64,000 nucleotides of DNA from Saprospiraceae bacterium (GTDB lineage Bacteria; Bacteroidota; Bacteroidia; Chitinophagales; Saprospiraceae), in NCBI GenBank assembly GCA_029251525.1, contig JAQXDE010000038.1, positions 310,001 to 374,000 on the forward strand. The letters are read 5' to 3'. The translations under genes were made by a program, and so were the position numbers. Of the stretch, positions 17,621 through 26,381 are shown one piece after another. Below the pieces are notes generated by a model. It was not told the origin of the DNA and did no database searches. It saw nothing but the letters and a program-made list of their open reading frames with translations. Within the stretch, counting starts at the first letter, position 1; every line of letters begins with the position of its first letter.

Positions 17621-18187
17621 TTATCCTTTTGCTCTTTCTACATAAGATGCTGTGCGAGTATCAATCTTTATTTTTTCACCTTCGCTTATAAAAAGGGGTA
17701 CTCTTATTTCTGCACCAGTCTCAACAGTTGCAGGTTTGGTAGCATTTGTTGCAGTATTTCCTTTGAGTCCTGGCTCGGTTTGAGTTACTTCCAAAACAAT
17801 ATATTGAGGCATCTCTATAGTTAATGCTATTTCTTTTTCAGCATGAAAAAGCATCTCTACAGAACTACCTTCCTTCAATAATTTAGGATTAGATAACATG
17901 TCTTCTTGGATACTAATCTGTTCATAAGTTTCATTATCCATGAAGTTGTAACCCATATCATCCATGTACAAAAACTGGTAGTGCCTTCTTTCTACTCTAA
18001 CGATAGTAATTTTATGACTTGAAGGCCAAGTGTTATCTACTACTTTTCCATTTGTCAAACTTTTTAATTTGGTTCGAACAAATGCAGGTCCTTTCCCCGG
18101 TTTTACATGAAGAAACTCAACGACGGTATAAATGTCGTTACTGTGTTCAATACATAATCCGTTTCTGATTTCTGATGTATTTGCCAT
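17621..18187 (-). CDS. efp: Elongation factor P
   Basis: EF-P relieves ribosome stalling at consecutive prolines. The 188 residues have the usual three beta-barrel domains: KOW-like N-terminal (to about 65), OB-like centre, and the C-terminal domain ending VPLFISEGEKIKIDTRTASYVERA. The tip residue that other bacteria modify corresponds to Lys32 in HVKPGKGPAF, so an activating lysine is available. The matching modification enzymes are not in the window. A Bacteroidetes promoter and a leader hairpin precede the gene, and accB follows it. Confidence 0.96.
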   Translation of the reverse strand: MANTSEIRNGLCIEHSNDIYTVVEFLHVKPGKGPAFVRTKLKSLTNGKVVDNTWPSSHKITIVRVERRHYQFLYMDDMGYNFMDNETYEQISIQEDMLSNPKLLKEGSSVEMLFHAEKEIALTIEMPQYIVLEVTQTEPGLKGNTATNATKPATVETGAEIRVPLFISEGEKIKIDTRTASYVERAKG

Positions 18188-18202
18188 TTAATTTTAATTT
18201 TT

Positions 18203-18225
18203 TACCATCAATATTGTTTTGATGG
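18203..18225 (-). promoter_or_regulatory. Leader hairpin in the efp 5' UTR
   Basis: On the minus strand GCCATCAA and TTGATGGT form an 8-bp stem around a short loop between the efp promoter and its ATG. It has no U run, so it is not a standard terminator; a role in leader stability or translation is a guess. Confidence 0.35.
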
Positions 18226-18243
18226 CAGGTTAAAAAAGCGGCG

Positions 18244-18251
18244 CAAAGATA
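18244..18251 (-). promoter_or_regulatory. -7 box (TATCTTTG) of efp
   Basis: On the minus strand TATCTTTG is followed by CGCCGC, an exact TAnnTTTG match 57 bases upstream of the efp ATG. Confidence 0.6.
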
Positions 18252-18421
18252 AGGATTTTTAGGAGAGAGTTAATTCTTTATTATTTGAATATTTAGAAAT
18301 TTAGGGAATGGTAAAGAAATTAAACGATTTGACTAGTTTTTTGAGGTATTTTAGATGAATAACAATCAAATCTTTCAGATTTATGTGAAAATTCGCTAAA
18401 TGCATCTGCTTGGAGTCGCTT

Positions 18422-19357
18422 CTATTTAATTATTATCTTCAGTGCTTTTGGTAAAATAGAGAATTCAACAGGTGATTCCCCTATATATTCACCATCTACT
18501 TCTACGCCTGTTGGTTCATCATCCATAGTCTCTACTCTTATTTTTTTGGTTAAAGATCCTTCCACCTTCGAATGTTCTAGGAGAGATGAATTGTAGAAGC
18601 GATAAGAATTTAAAATAACGTCAAGTTTAGAAATTTTCCTGACGAAAGTTAATGCAAAGTTTCCATCATTAGGTACGGCATGTGGAACTAATTGCATTCC
18701 ACCACCTGAATATTTGCAAATCCCAACATTGATGATATAAAAGTAATCGATAATTTTCTGTTCATCAAAGATCAATTTTGCTCGATGAATTTTATATTTA
18801 AATAATCCGCTAAGTGCGTGGAATAAGTATTGAATTTTTGGAAAATGCCAATTTTTACCCTCTGAAAGTTGAACCCCAAAAGCATCATAGGCCATACCTG
18901 CTACATTAATAAAATAACGTTCTATTTTTTTTTGATTTAAAAAACACTGAACCAAACCAACATCTTGGAAAGTGGTTTTTTCATTTTTCAACATTTTAAT
19001 CCATGTCTCTAAATGTTTGGGGATTTTGTGTGTTTTGATCCAATCATTTCCAGTTCCCACAGGTAATAGCGCAAATGTGATATCAGAGGAGGGGATTATT
19101 TTTTGTTGCAAAATTCCATTGGCAACTTCGTTGCCAGTTCCATCACCACCGACTGCGATTATTTTTTTATAACCATTTTCGATAGCATCTTTGGTAAGTT
19201 CAGTTGCGTGATTTGGGTGAGTAGTTTTTTTTATAAAGAAATTAATATGATTATAATTTAAACATTGTTTAATGTGCTCCCATTCTTTTTCCAAGCGACC
19301 TCCATTGGCTTTTGGGTTCACTATTATAAACCAGTGGTCTTTTACTTTTTTTGACAA
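18422..19357 (-). CDS. Diacylglycerol kinase family lipid kinase (YegS/BmrU-like)
   Basis: This 311-residue protein belongs to the family that phosphorylates diacylglycerol or related lipids with ATP at the inner face of the membrane. The N-terminal catalytic domain has FIIVNPKANGGRLEKEW and the nucleotide-binding loop IAVGGDGTGNEVANGI, followed by LLPVGTGNDWIKT. The C-terminal beta-rich domain includes GICKYSGGGMQLVPHAVPNDG and ends with VEVDGEYIGESPVEFSI. There is no membrane helix, as usual for soluble members. It is monocistronic, with a 230-base divergent gap to the ABC transporter genes. The exact lipid is unknown. Confidence 0.9.
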   Translation of the reverse strand: MSKKVKDHWFIIVNPKANGGRLEKEWEHIKQCLNYNHINFFIKKTTHPNHATELTKDAIENGYKKIIAVGGDGTGNEVANGILQQKIIPSSDITFALLPVGTGNDWIKTHKIPKHLETWIKMLKNEKTTFQDVGLVQCFLNQKKIERYFINVAGMAYDAFGVQLSEGKNWHFPKIQYLFHALSGLFKYKIHRAKLIFDEQKIIDYFYIINVGICKYSGGGMQLVPHAVPNDGNFALTFVRKISKLDVILNSYRFYNSSLLEHSKVEGSLTKKIRVETMDDEPTGVEVDGEYIGESPVEFSILPKALKIIIK

Positions 19358-19585
19358 AATATTTGGTATTAAATTATATGTTTATCTTTCGGTTTGGATA
19401 AAAAAGTTTACATAAATTAACTGAAATTCCATTTTTTTATCCGAAAAAAGAAATCACTTATAGAATTTAATTTACTTTTCGAGATTAAATTTATATTATT
19501 GGAATTATAAATTATAAACAATTAGCTCAAAATATTTTCACATTATTAAACGTATTTGTTTAAAACCAACTGATCAGATAAATTT

Positions 19586-20503
19586 ATGAATATTCTTAGT
19601 TTAGAAAACGTAAGAAAAACTTACGACAAACATGTTGCTGTTGATGGGGTAAGCTTTAACATGCCAAAAGGCTGTGTGTTTGGAATGCTAGGTCCTAATG
19701 GAGCAGGTAAAACTTCCCTTATTAGAATTATTACTACGATCACTCAGGCTGATAGCGGAGTGGTACTTTATAATGGGGAAAAATTAAACCAAAATCATCC
19801 TTCCAAAATTGGCTATATGCCGGAGGAACGTGGACTGTATAAAAAAATGAAAGTGGGTGACCACCTCGTTTATTTAGCACGGCTTAAAGGTTTATCTAAA
19901 ACTGACGCCTTAAGAGAAATTAAATCATGGTTTGAAAAATTTGAAATCGAAGATTGGTGGGGTAAAAAAGTGGAAGAATTGTCGAAAGGAATGCAGCAGA
20001 AAATTCAATTTATTTCAACGGTTGTTCATCGACCAGGGTTACTAATATTAGATGAACCATTTTCAGGTTTGGATCCGATTAATACTAATTTGATAAAGGA
20101 TGAAATAGATGAATTACATAAGAATGGAACGAGTATAATTTTCTCGACACATAGAATGGAACAGGTGGAAGAAGTGTGTGAATTTATGGTTTTGATCAAT
20201 CAAGGGAAAAATGTTCTTGAAGGTTCAGTGAAGGATGTTAAAAACCAGTATAAGGAAAATTTGTTTAAAATTGATTTTGATGGAGCTCTTCCAATGGAAG
20301 CTTTTGCTCAAACAAAAATTATTAACCAAGAAGGGCATTCTATTACGGTTCAATTAAAAGAGGAGGATGATTCAAATGCATTGCTTCGTCACTTGCTTCA
20401 AAATAATGTGCAAGTCCATTCTTTCAATGAAATCCTACCTACTTTGAATGAAATTTTTATAAGAAAAGTAGCATCTTCTAATCACAAAAATACAACAATT
20501 TAA
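19586..20503 (+). CDS. ABC transporter ATP-binding protein (NatA-like)
   Basis: This 305-residue ATPase has the full ABC set: Walker A GPNGAGKTSL, signature LSKGMQQKIQ, Walker B LLILDEPFSGLDP and the switch His in FSTHRM. After residue 225 it has the roughly 75-residue C-terminal extension typical of NatA/DUF4162-type exporters. It pairs with the permease that begins two bases after its stop, a clear two-gene operon. Relatives move sodium, lipids or unknown compounds outward; the substrate cannot be told from sequence. Confidence 0.93.
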   Translation: MNILSLENVRKTYDKHVAVDGVSFNMPKGCVFGMLGPNGAGKTSLIRIITTITQADSGVVLYNGEKLNQNHPSKIGYMPEERGLYKKMKVGDHLVYLARLKGLSKTDALREIKSWFEKFEIEDWWGKKVEELSKGMQQKIQFISTVVHRPGLLILDEPFSGLDPINTNLIKDEIDELHKNGTSIIFSTHRMEQVEEVCEFMVLINQGKNVLEGSVKDVKNQYKENLFKIDFDGALPMEAFAQTKIINQEGHSITVQLKEEDDSNALLRHLLQNNVQVHSFNEILPTLNEIFIRKVASSNHKNTTI

Positions 20504-20505
20504 GT

Positions 20506-21831
20506 ATGGATAAACTTTGGCTCATTATACAACGTGAATATTTGACTCGAGTGAAAAAGAGATCATTTATTCTTGCGACGATACTTACTCCTTTAGCATT
20601 TGGATTATTTTTTATTGTAGTTGGTTTTATTTTTTCTTACGAGGATGGAGATGTGAAACAAATTGCGATAAGTGATCCAGGTAATGTATTAAGCGTATCA
20701 AAACTTCCAAATACAAAATCAATTACTTTTACAAAACCTCAGAAAGATTTAGAGGGGTTGAAAAAAGATGTAGAGGATGAAAAGTATTCGGGAGTGATTG
20801 CGATTCCTGTGGTAAAGAATTTATATGATAAAAGTATTGAGATTAATTATTTTTATTCCGAAAATGAGTTGGATATAGATTCTAAATTGAAAATAGAAAA
20901 AAGCCTAGGTCGATTTTTTAGGGAATATAAAATCAAAGAGTTAGGGTTAGATAAAAAAGAATTGGAGGCTTTGGAAGGAGATATTAGTTTAAGTCCAAGA
21001 TCTCTTTTGAATGAGGAGAAGGATACTTCAATGAAGGCTGGTGTTGGTGCAGCATTAGGAGGATTTATGGGATTTATAATGTATATAACTGTATTTATTT
21101 ACGGAATGATGGTGATGCGTTCGGTGATGGAAGAGAAGGTAAATCGAATTGTGGAAGTAATGATCTCGTCAGTAAAGCCATTTCAATTGATGATGGGAAA
21201 AATTATTGGAGTCGGCGGAGTAGGGTTGACGCAAGTAGCAATTTGGGCAATTTTAATTCCAATCATTAGCATTTCTGTTCAGTTGATTTTTGGTTTTGAT
21301 CCTGAGGCGATGAATGAAGGAGCTGCAGGAATGTCAGGAGGGGGAGGAATGGATCCTGATGATATACAGTTTTATGCTGCTCAAGTAATTGCTGAGTTAC
21401 AATCTCAAAATTGGTGGTTAATAGCTCCTCTTTTTGTTCTTTACTTTCTGGGGGGGTATTTTTTATACGCTTCTATGTTTGCAGCAGTTGGTTCGGCAAT
21501 GGGAGATGATTTAGGAGAAGGTCAAGCGTTGACTATTCCAATTACGATTCCAGTTGTACTTGCTTTATATATCATGATGGTAGCTGTAAAATCACCTAAT
21601 AGTAGCTTAGCTGTTTGGTCATCAATATTTCCATTATTCTCTCCGATTGTGATGCCATCAAGATTAGCGTTTTCCCCGCCTGCTTGGCAAATTGCAGTGT
21701 CGGTAATTGTTTTAATAGCGACGTGTATATTTTTCGTTTGGCTTTCTGCCAGAATATATCGTGTCGGAATTTTGATGTATGGAAAGAAAGTAACTTTCAA
21801 AGAATTAGGAAAGTGGATGTTTAGAGCTTAG
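20506..21831 (+). CDS. ABC-2 type transporter permease (NatB-like)
   Basis: This 441-residue membrane subunit partners the upstream ATPase. One hydrophobic helix lies at about residues 22-45, followed by a soluble outside domain of about 135 residues (starting YEDGDVKQIAISD) and then a C-terminal block of about five to six helices, including FIMYITVFIYGMMVMRSVMEEK and MAVKSPNSSL. This layout is that of ABC2 family permeases of the NatB/CcmB-like group. A Gly/Met-rich acidic loop (near residues 265-285) separates two helices. A strong terminator follows the stop. Confidence 0.9.
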   Translation: MDKLWLIIQREYLTRVKKRSFILATILTPLAFGLFFIVVGFIFSYEDGDVKQIAISDPGNVLSVSKLPNTKSITFTKPQKDLEGLKKDVEDEKYSGVIAIPVVKNLYDKSIEINYFYSENELDIDSKLKIEKSLGRFFREYKIKELGLDKKELEALEGDISLSPRSLLNEEKDTSMKAGVGAALGGFMGFIMYITVFIYGMMVMRSVMEEKVNRIVEVMISSVKPFQLMMGKIIGVGGVGLTQVAIWAILIPIISISVQLIFGFDPEAMNEGAAGMSGGGGMDPDDIQFYAAQVIAELQSQNWWLIAPLFVLYFLGGYFLYASMFAAVGSAMGDDLGEGQALTIPITIPVVLALYIMMVAVKSPNSSLAVWSSIFPLFSPIVMPSRLAFSPPAWQIAVSVIVLIATCIFFVWLSARIYRVGILMYGKKVTFKELGKWMFRA

Positions 21832-21860
21832 TGGAATACATGGAGAATTAGATATTTAAA

Positions 21861-21898
21861 AGAGCTATCAGATTTTTAAACCTGATAGCTCTTTTTTG
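21861..21898 (+). terminator. Terminator after the ABC transporter operon
   Basis: A perfect 11-bp stem AGAGCTATCAG / CTGATAGCTCT with an immediate T run; it also borders the convergent DUF4286 gene. Confidence 0.9.
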
Positions 21899-21900
21899 AT

Positions 21901-22218
21901 TTAAAACTCTTCCTTGATTTCCATTAGCGAGCGAAAGGCAATATATTTCCCTTGATACCGATCGGTGTGATCTTTTTGTAATGCAGGCGAAAAGTGCTCT
22001 TGATATTTCTGAAAGGTTTCCATGTTGGGAGCTGTATATTGAAAAGAATAAGTTAAGCCATCCGTTTCGTCATTCCCTAATAATCGACAAATTTTACTTT
22101 CTAGGAATATTCCTGTTTTCATAATGTCAGGAACATGAACTTCAGTCATCCATTTAAGCCATTCGTCGTGAGCAGCATGTTCGATTACTATTGTTACGTT
22201 GTAAAATATTTTTTTCAT
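21901..22218 (-). CDS. DUF4286 family protein
   Basis: This 105-residue protein fits the DUF4286 family of small Bacteroidetes proteins with a ferredoxin-like (dimeric alpha-beta barrel) look: MKKIFYNVTIVIEHAAHDEW, then WMTEVHVPDIMKTG, and a strand with TYSFQYTAPNMETF. Two ATGs are adjacent (22221 and 22218); I use the second, which matches the common MKKI start. It has no signal peptide. The function is unknown. It follows the TPR gene on the same strand with a hairpin between them. Confidence 0.82.
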   Translation of the reverse strand: MKKIFYNVTIVIEHAAHDEWLKWMTEVHVPDIMKTGIFLESKICRLLGNDETDGLTYSFQYTAPNMETFQKYQEHFSPALQKDHTDRYQGKYIAFRSLMEIKEEF

Positions 22219-22237
22219 CATTCAATTTTGTAAAGAT

Positions 22238-22270
22238 AATGGCGCAAAAGTACCAACTTCTGCGCCATTA
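22238..22270. terminator. Hairpin between the TPR gene and DUF4286
   Basis: A perfect 10-bp stem TAATGGCGCA / TGCGCCATTA with a 13-base loop. On the minus strand the following T run is weak, so it may be a partial terminator or a leader element. Confidence 0.5.
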
Positions 22271-22299
22271 TTTAAAATATAATTTGTCAAAAATATATA

Positions 22300-24114
22300 T
22301 TACTGGATCGTATCACCTCTCAGTTTCCTAAACCTTTTCCGGGATTCTACAGCAAAGGTGCTACCTGAGAAGTCAATAAAAATTCGTTCGTATAAAGCTT
22401 GAGCTTTTTCTAAATTATTTAATTGATTTTCATATAAGTTAGCCAACTCAAACATGGCATTATCAGCTCGAATCTCCTCGAGATGTTCATTAATTATTTT
22501 TTGATAAATAGTTTCTGCTTTTTGATATTCTCGTTTTTTCACCAAAATATTAGCTTCTAGATAAAGCATATCATCCTGTAAAGTATGTCCAGGGAACATA
22601 GTTTGCAGAGAGTCTAGTTTTATAAAAGCATCCTCAAAACGATTTTGGAAAACCAATAATTCCGCATTAGAATACATCATAATTGGAGTAGCAATCGTGT
22701 CCAATCCTAAATTGTCCATGATAAAGATGGATAAATCTAAAGCATCATTTGCAATTAATTTCGAAGTAGATGCTTTTAAAATATCGAACTGTGCTTGGGC
22801 CCATTGGTAGTCGCCTGAATAGTAGGAAAGTTTGGCATTTCGAAAACGGGCTTCATGACCTAGTATATCATCTTTAAATTCCTTGTCCACTTGAGAGTAT
22901 AGCAATGTAGATTCCCATACTTCTCCTTTCATCAAGTAAAAATCAGCTAAGCTCAGTTTTCCTTTAGCCAAAATATATCTGTTCAATCCTCTGTATTCAA
23001 TCATTTCTTGTAATAATAATATAGCTTTGTCCAAGTCATTTAAATAAAATGCTTCTAAATCAGCTAATTCTGCTACAATAGAGGCTGTCGATTTTCTTTT
23101 TCCAAACTCATTTAAAAAAAATTGATACTCTGCTTCTAAAGTCTTTAGGTCTTGGTCAGTATAGTCAAATCCTTCAACTAATTTTTTTCGTTTGCATGTT
23201 AAAGATTCTCTTTTTGATTCAATATAATAGCTTGACATTTTTCCTTTTTCTCTAACAATATAGTTGTAAGCAACAATGGCTGCATCATAATCTTTATCAT
23301 TGGCTGCAATTTCTGCAAGGCGATAAATTCGTCCTCCATTTTCTTTTAATCTTCGATCTAAGGCCTTTACTTGACGTAAAGCATTTTTATAATCTTTCTT
23401 TTGAATGAAAACCCAAGTCAATAACTCAGGGTAAGCGACGACCTCATCGTTATCTTGAATTCTTGTGTACAGTTGTGTTTGTAATTCCAAAAAGTCATCC
23501 TCACTTAGGTAGCGTTGAAAAAGTGTTTTCATCGAATTTAATCGGTTTGGATTATGAGCTAGACTATTAAGATAATTCAAAATCATTTTTTCGGTATCTC
23601 CTTTTCGACGATACAAATCACCTAGGTTATAGGCAAATATATTTTGATCTTTTAATATATTTGCCCCCTTCTCGTAAGTTTGAATTGCGAGCTCGTATTT
23701 TGTTAGATTGATAAAAGCGTTGGCGAGTCGAGTAATAGAGAATCGGTCAGCAGGCATTTTTTTTATTGCTTTTTCATATTGTTCGACGGCCTCATCATCT
23801 TTATATTGTCTCTCATAAATATTCCCATATGTAACATAAAGTTGAACTTGTTTTGGGTTTTTCTTGAGTTGTTTTTTGATTACTTTTTCAGCTTCTGAAT
23901 ACTTCTCAAGGGATAACATGCAGTCCATGAATCGATTGAGGTAATAATCATTTCTGTTATTTTTACTAAATAATCTTTTATACAAAACACTAGCTTTCTC
24001 AAATTCTCCATCAGCAAAATATTGCTGAGCTAATTTAGAATCATTATTCCGTGGCTGGCCTTGAGCTAATAAGGGATAAGAAAAAGCTAAAAGTATAATT
24101 AGTAATATCCTCAT
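22300..24114 (-). CDS. Exported tetratricopeptide repeat protein
   Basis: This 604-residue protein begins with a signal peptide (MRILLIILLAFSYPLLAQG), so it is periplasmic or surface-located. The rest consists of TPR helices. Clear repeat-like units include KLAQQYFADGEFEKASVLYKR, AEKVIKKQLKKNPKQVQLY, AVEQYEKAIKKMPADRFS and a C-terminal block ending NLEKAQALYERIF. TPR arrays bind protein partners; none is identified here. It is upstream of DUF4286 on the minus strand, and tonB lies further upstream past a strong terminator. Confidence 0.85.
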   Translation of the reverse strand: MRILLIILLAFSYPLLAQGQPRNNDSKLAQQYFADGEFEKASVLYKRLFSKNNRNDYYLNRFMDCMLSLEKYSEAEKVIKKQLKKNPKQVQLYVTYGNIYERQYKDDEAVEQYEKAIKKMPADRFSITRLANAFINLTKYELAIQTYEKGANILKDQNIFAYNLGDLYRRKGDTEKMILNYLNSLAHNPNRLNSMKTLFQRYLSEDDFLELQTQLYTRIQDNDEVVAYPELLTWVFIQKKDYKNALRQVKALDRRLKENGGRIYRLAEIAANDKDYDAAIVAYNYIVREKGKMSSYYIESKRESLTCKRKKLVEGFDYTDQDLKTLEAEYQFFLNEFGKRKSTASIVAELADLEAFYLNDLDKAILLLQEMIEYRGLNRYILAKGKLSLADFYLMKGEVWESTLLYSQVDKEFKDDILGHEARFRNAKLSYYSGDYQWAQAQFDILKASTSKLIANDALDLSIFIMDNLGLDTIATPIMMYSNAELLVFQNRFEDAFIKLDSLQTMFPGHTLQDDMLYLEANILVKKREYQKAETIYQKIINEHLEEIRADNAMFELANLYENQLNNLEKAQALYERIFIDFSGSTFAVESRKRFRKLRGDTIQ

Positions 24115-24260
24115 TTCGGTAATTTTTTTTGAACCATTTTATATTTATAAAAACGCTTAGGTTACAGAAAAGTTGCCATTATTAAATTTTCATAACACTG
24201 ATCTGTTTTAGATATTAATCAAAGTTTAATTTTTTTTTATTAAAGAATAAAAAATAAACG

Positions 24261-24301
24261 AAAAACGGTTGCTCCGAAATATTCGGAACAACCGTTTTTT
24301 G
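24261..24301 (-). terminator. Terminator after tonB
   Basis: A long stem AACGGTTG..TCCGAA / TTCGGA..CAACCGTT flanked by A and T runs, 17 bases from the tonB stop. Confidence 0.9.
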
Positions 24302-24318
24302 TATAATCTGTAAAATAA

Positions 24319-25260
24319 TTATCCTTGAAGTTTGAAACTTACCGGAAGAGTAAACCAAACTTTTACTGGTTTTCCTCTTTGCTTCCCTGGAACCCATTTT
24401 TGTCCCATACCATTCATCAAGTTCACTACGCGTTCTGCTTCTTTACCTGTCCCTCCACCTGGATCTCTAAGAACTTGTACTTTACTCACATTTCCTTGTT
24501 GGTCAACCATAAACTTTAGAATAGCTCTACCTTCGATTCCGTTTTCACGAGCAACAGCAGGATATTTGATATTGCTATAGATGAATTTCAACATCTCAGC
24601 ATCGGAACATTCTTTCAATTCTTTTTTACTTTTTCCTTGACCTTCACAGCCAGGGAAACGAGGCATATCTTCTACTACCTTAAAGATTTTTTCTTCTTCG
24701 GGTTCCTCCACAACTTCTTCTACTTCAGGTTCTTCCTCCACAGGCTCTTCATCCGGAACGTCAAGTATTTCATCTTCATCAATACTTTGATCTAAAAAAA
24801 CTGGTTCTTCTTCTTCCAAGATTTCTTCCTCAGGAACTTCTTCAATTACTGGAGGGGGAGGAGGAGGTGGTGGTGGAGGTGGTTCAGCCGTTCGAGGTGG
24901 CTCTTGTTCAATATCTTCATCTATCTCCATTGCATCCTCCGGAATAAAAATCTCATCTGGGAAACTTGTCCAACTAAATGCCAAAACAGTTAGTGTAAGA
25001 GAAGTAATTAAACCGATATTAAAAATAGTACCGCTTTTTCGTAGAACATCTACAGGCGCGTATTTATTTCTTCCATCAAGGGGAGATTTTTTAGGTTTAT
25101 CTGCAAATTTTGCAGTCAACTCTCCTGAGGTAGCATTTTTTGACATCTGGGTTCTCACCAGAGTGATAGCTACGATTAGAATCGCAATCAAACCAAGAAG
25201 AATATACGAAAGTGTAAGTCCCGGTATTGAAAGGTCAACGAATAGCAAAAAATTATTCAT
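24319..25260 (-). CDS. tonB: TonB family energy transducer
   Basis: TonB transmits proton-motive force to outer-membrane receptors. This 313-residue form has two predicted membrane helices, one at about residues 12-35 (LSYILLGLIAILIVAIT) and one at about 77-97, rather than one. Next comes a periplasmic proline run (eleven Pro near residue 130), a long Glu/Pro/Val-rich stretch, and the C-terminal TonB domain: FKVVEDMPRFPGCEG, IKYPAVARENGIEGRA and WVPGKQRGKPVKVWF. PRFPGCE is typical of Bacteroidetes TonB. Its start overlaps the vanZ-like stop by eight bases, so the two are translationally linked. Confidence 0.92.
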   Translation of the reverse strand: MNNFLLFVDLSIPGLTLSYILLGLIAILIVAITLVRTQMSKNATSGELTAKFADKPKKSPLDGRNKYAPVDVLRKSGTIFNIGLITSLTLTVLAFSWTSFPDEIFIPEDAMEIDEDIEQEPPRTAEPPPPPPPPPPPVIEEVPEEEILEEEEPVFLDQSIDEDEILDVPDEEPVEEEPEVEEVVEEPEEEKIFKVVEDMPRFPGCEGQGKSKKELKECSDAEMLKFIYSNIKYPAVARENGIEGRAILKFMVDQQGNVSKVQVLRDPGGGTGKEAERVVNLMNGMGQKWVPGKQRGKPVKVWFTLPVSFKLQG

Positions 25261-25621
25261 GTTTTTTCATTAAAAAATTAAAAAAAAGTAGTCCAATAAA
25301 TGAACCGATAATATTAGCAATTATATCTAAAAATTCAAAATATCTTCCAGGGAAAAAGGCATATTGTATTACTTCTAGTCCAATTCCATACAGAATGCTA
25401 ATGCTTAATGCAATCTGTACTCCTTTCTCTTTCCATTTAGAAAACGGGAAAATCAACCCTCTGAGTAATAAAAAGGTAAAGATTCCATAAATCCCGAAAT
25501 GGCCAATCTTGTCCATGGATAATAAATTTCCCCATGAATCTGGTAAATTTATTTTACCTTTTGTAGAAAAGTATAAAATCAGAATTGCCCAAAGTATAGC
25601 TGGAATTAATTTTCTTAACAT
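25253..25621 (-). CDS. VanZ-like family membrane protein
   Basis: A 122-residue protein with four predicted helices and the VanZ-like signatures MDKIGHFGIYGIFTF and GLEVIQYAFFPGRYFEFLDI. Despite the name, the family is not a resistance marker in itself; its role is poorly known. It lies between gcvH and tonB on the minus strand and overlaps tonB by eight bases. Confidence 0.88.
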   Translation of the reverse strand: MLRKLIPAILWAILILYFSTKGKINLPDSWGNLLSMDKIGHFGIYGIFTFLLLRGLIFPFSKWKEKGVQIALSISILYGIGLEVIQYAFFPGRYFEFLDIIANIIGSFIGLLFFNFLMKKHE

Positions 25622-25732
25622 TCAATCCTCTTTTGGTTGATTTACTATATAGGATGTAATTAGAAACAGTTTTGGTGTGTGCTGTCTACTCTTTTTAAAA
25701 AAATAAACAGCCAAAAATTGTGAAGATATTAT

Positions 25733-26125
25733 CTAACTTATTAATCCTTTGTAGTCTGCTGCACTTAAAAGTTCCTTTACTTGTTCAGGATCTGAAACTT
25801 TAATTTTTACGATCCAGCCTTTGCCATAAGGAGCAGAGTTTAATAGTCCAGGATTATCTCCTTCCGATTCATCAAGTTCTGCATTGAATTCTAAAATTTC
25901 ACCATTGATTGGCATAAATAATTCAGAAGTTGTTTTTACTGCTTCAACAGTTCCAAAAATATCATCAGCGTCAACGGTATCACCTACTGTATCTACCTCA
26001 ACATAAACGATTTCTCCTAATTCGCCTTGTGCATAATCGGTTATACCTATATATGCTGTGCCATCTTCCTCCAACCGAATCCACTCATGCTCTTTGGTGT
26101 ATTTTAAATTCTCAGGTAAGTTCAT
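25733..26125 (-). CDS. gcvH: Glycine cleavage system H protein
   Basis: GcvH carries the lipoyl arm that shuttles the aminomethyl group between the P, T and L proteins of glycine cleavage. At 130 residues it has normal length. The lipoylated lysine is Lys64 in GTVEAVKTTSELFMP. Other signatures are YTKEHEWIRLE near the N-terminus and NPGLLNSAPYGKGW. It leads the gcvH-vanZ-tonB minus-strand array. The P, T and L genes are not in the window. Confidence 0.96.
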   Translation of the reverse strand: MNLPENLKYTKEHEWIRLEEDGTAYIGITDYAQGELGEIVYVEVDTVGDTVDADDIFGTVEAVKTTSELFMPINGEILEFNAELDESEGDNPGLLNSAPYGKGWIVKIKVSDPEQVKELLSAADYKGLIS

Positions 26126-26307
26126 TTTTCTAATTGATTTTATTAAGAAAATTTTTTCATATCAGTCCGCCAAAAATAGGAGAATTTTTATTCGTTTTAT
26201 AAATATGGAAAGGAAATTTTTCACTCTTTTTAGTTTTATCAGCTAGAGTTTTTTTTAGTAAGGTGTGTGACATTGTCTCTGCTGACGGCATATTTTTTTG
26301 AAAAATA

Positions 26308-26350
26308 AAAACAGAGCTTCATCAAATTAATGAAGAAGCTCTGTTTATTT
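26308..26350 (-). terminator. Terminator after fumC
   Basis: A long inverted repeat AAACAGAGCTTC / GAAGCTCTGTTT with an internal TCA/TGA extension and flanking A/T runs, downstream of fumC on the minus strand. Confidence 0.88.
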
Positions 26351-26381
26351 TATGGAGAAACGACTTTAAAAATCGTTTTAT

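Noticed and set aside
20641-20700. Possible frameshift or alternative start at the ABC permease N-terminus
   Set aside because: The ATG two bases after the ATPase stop gives a normal permease; no lesion needed.
24325-24580. Plus-strand frames opposite tonB
   Set aside because: Antisense shadows of a clear TonB domain.
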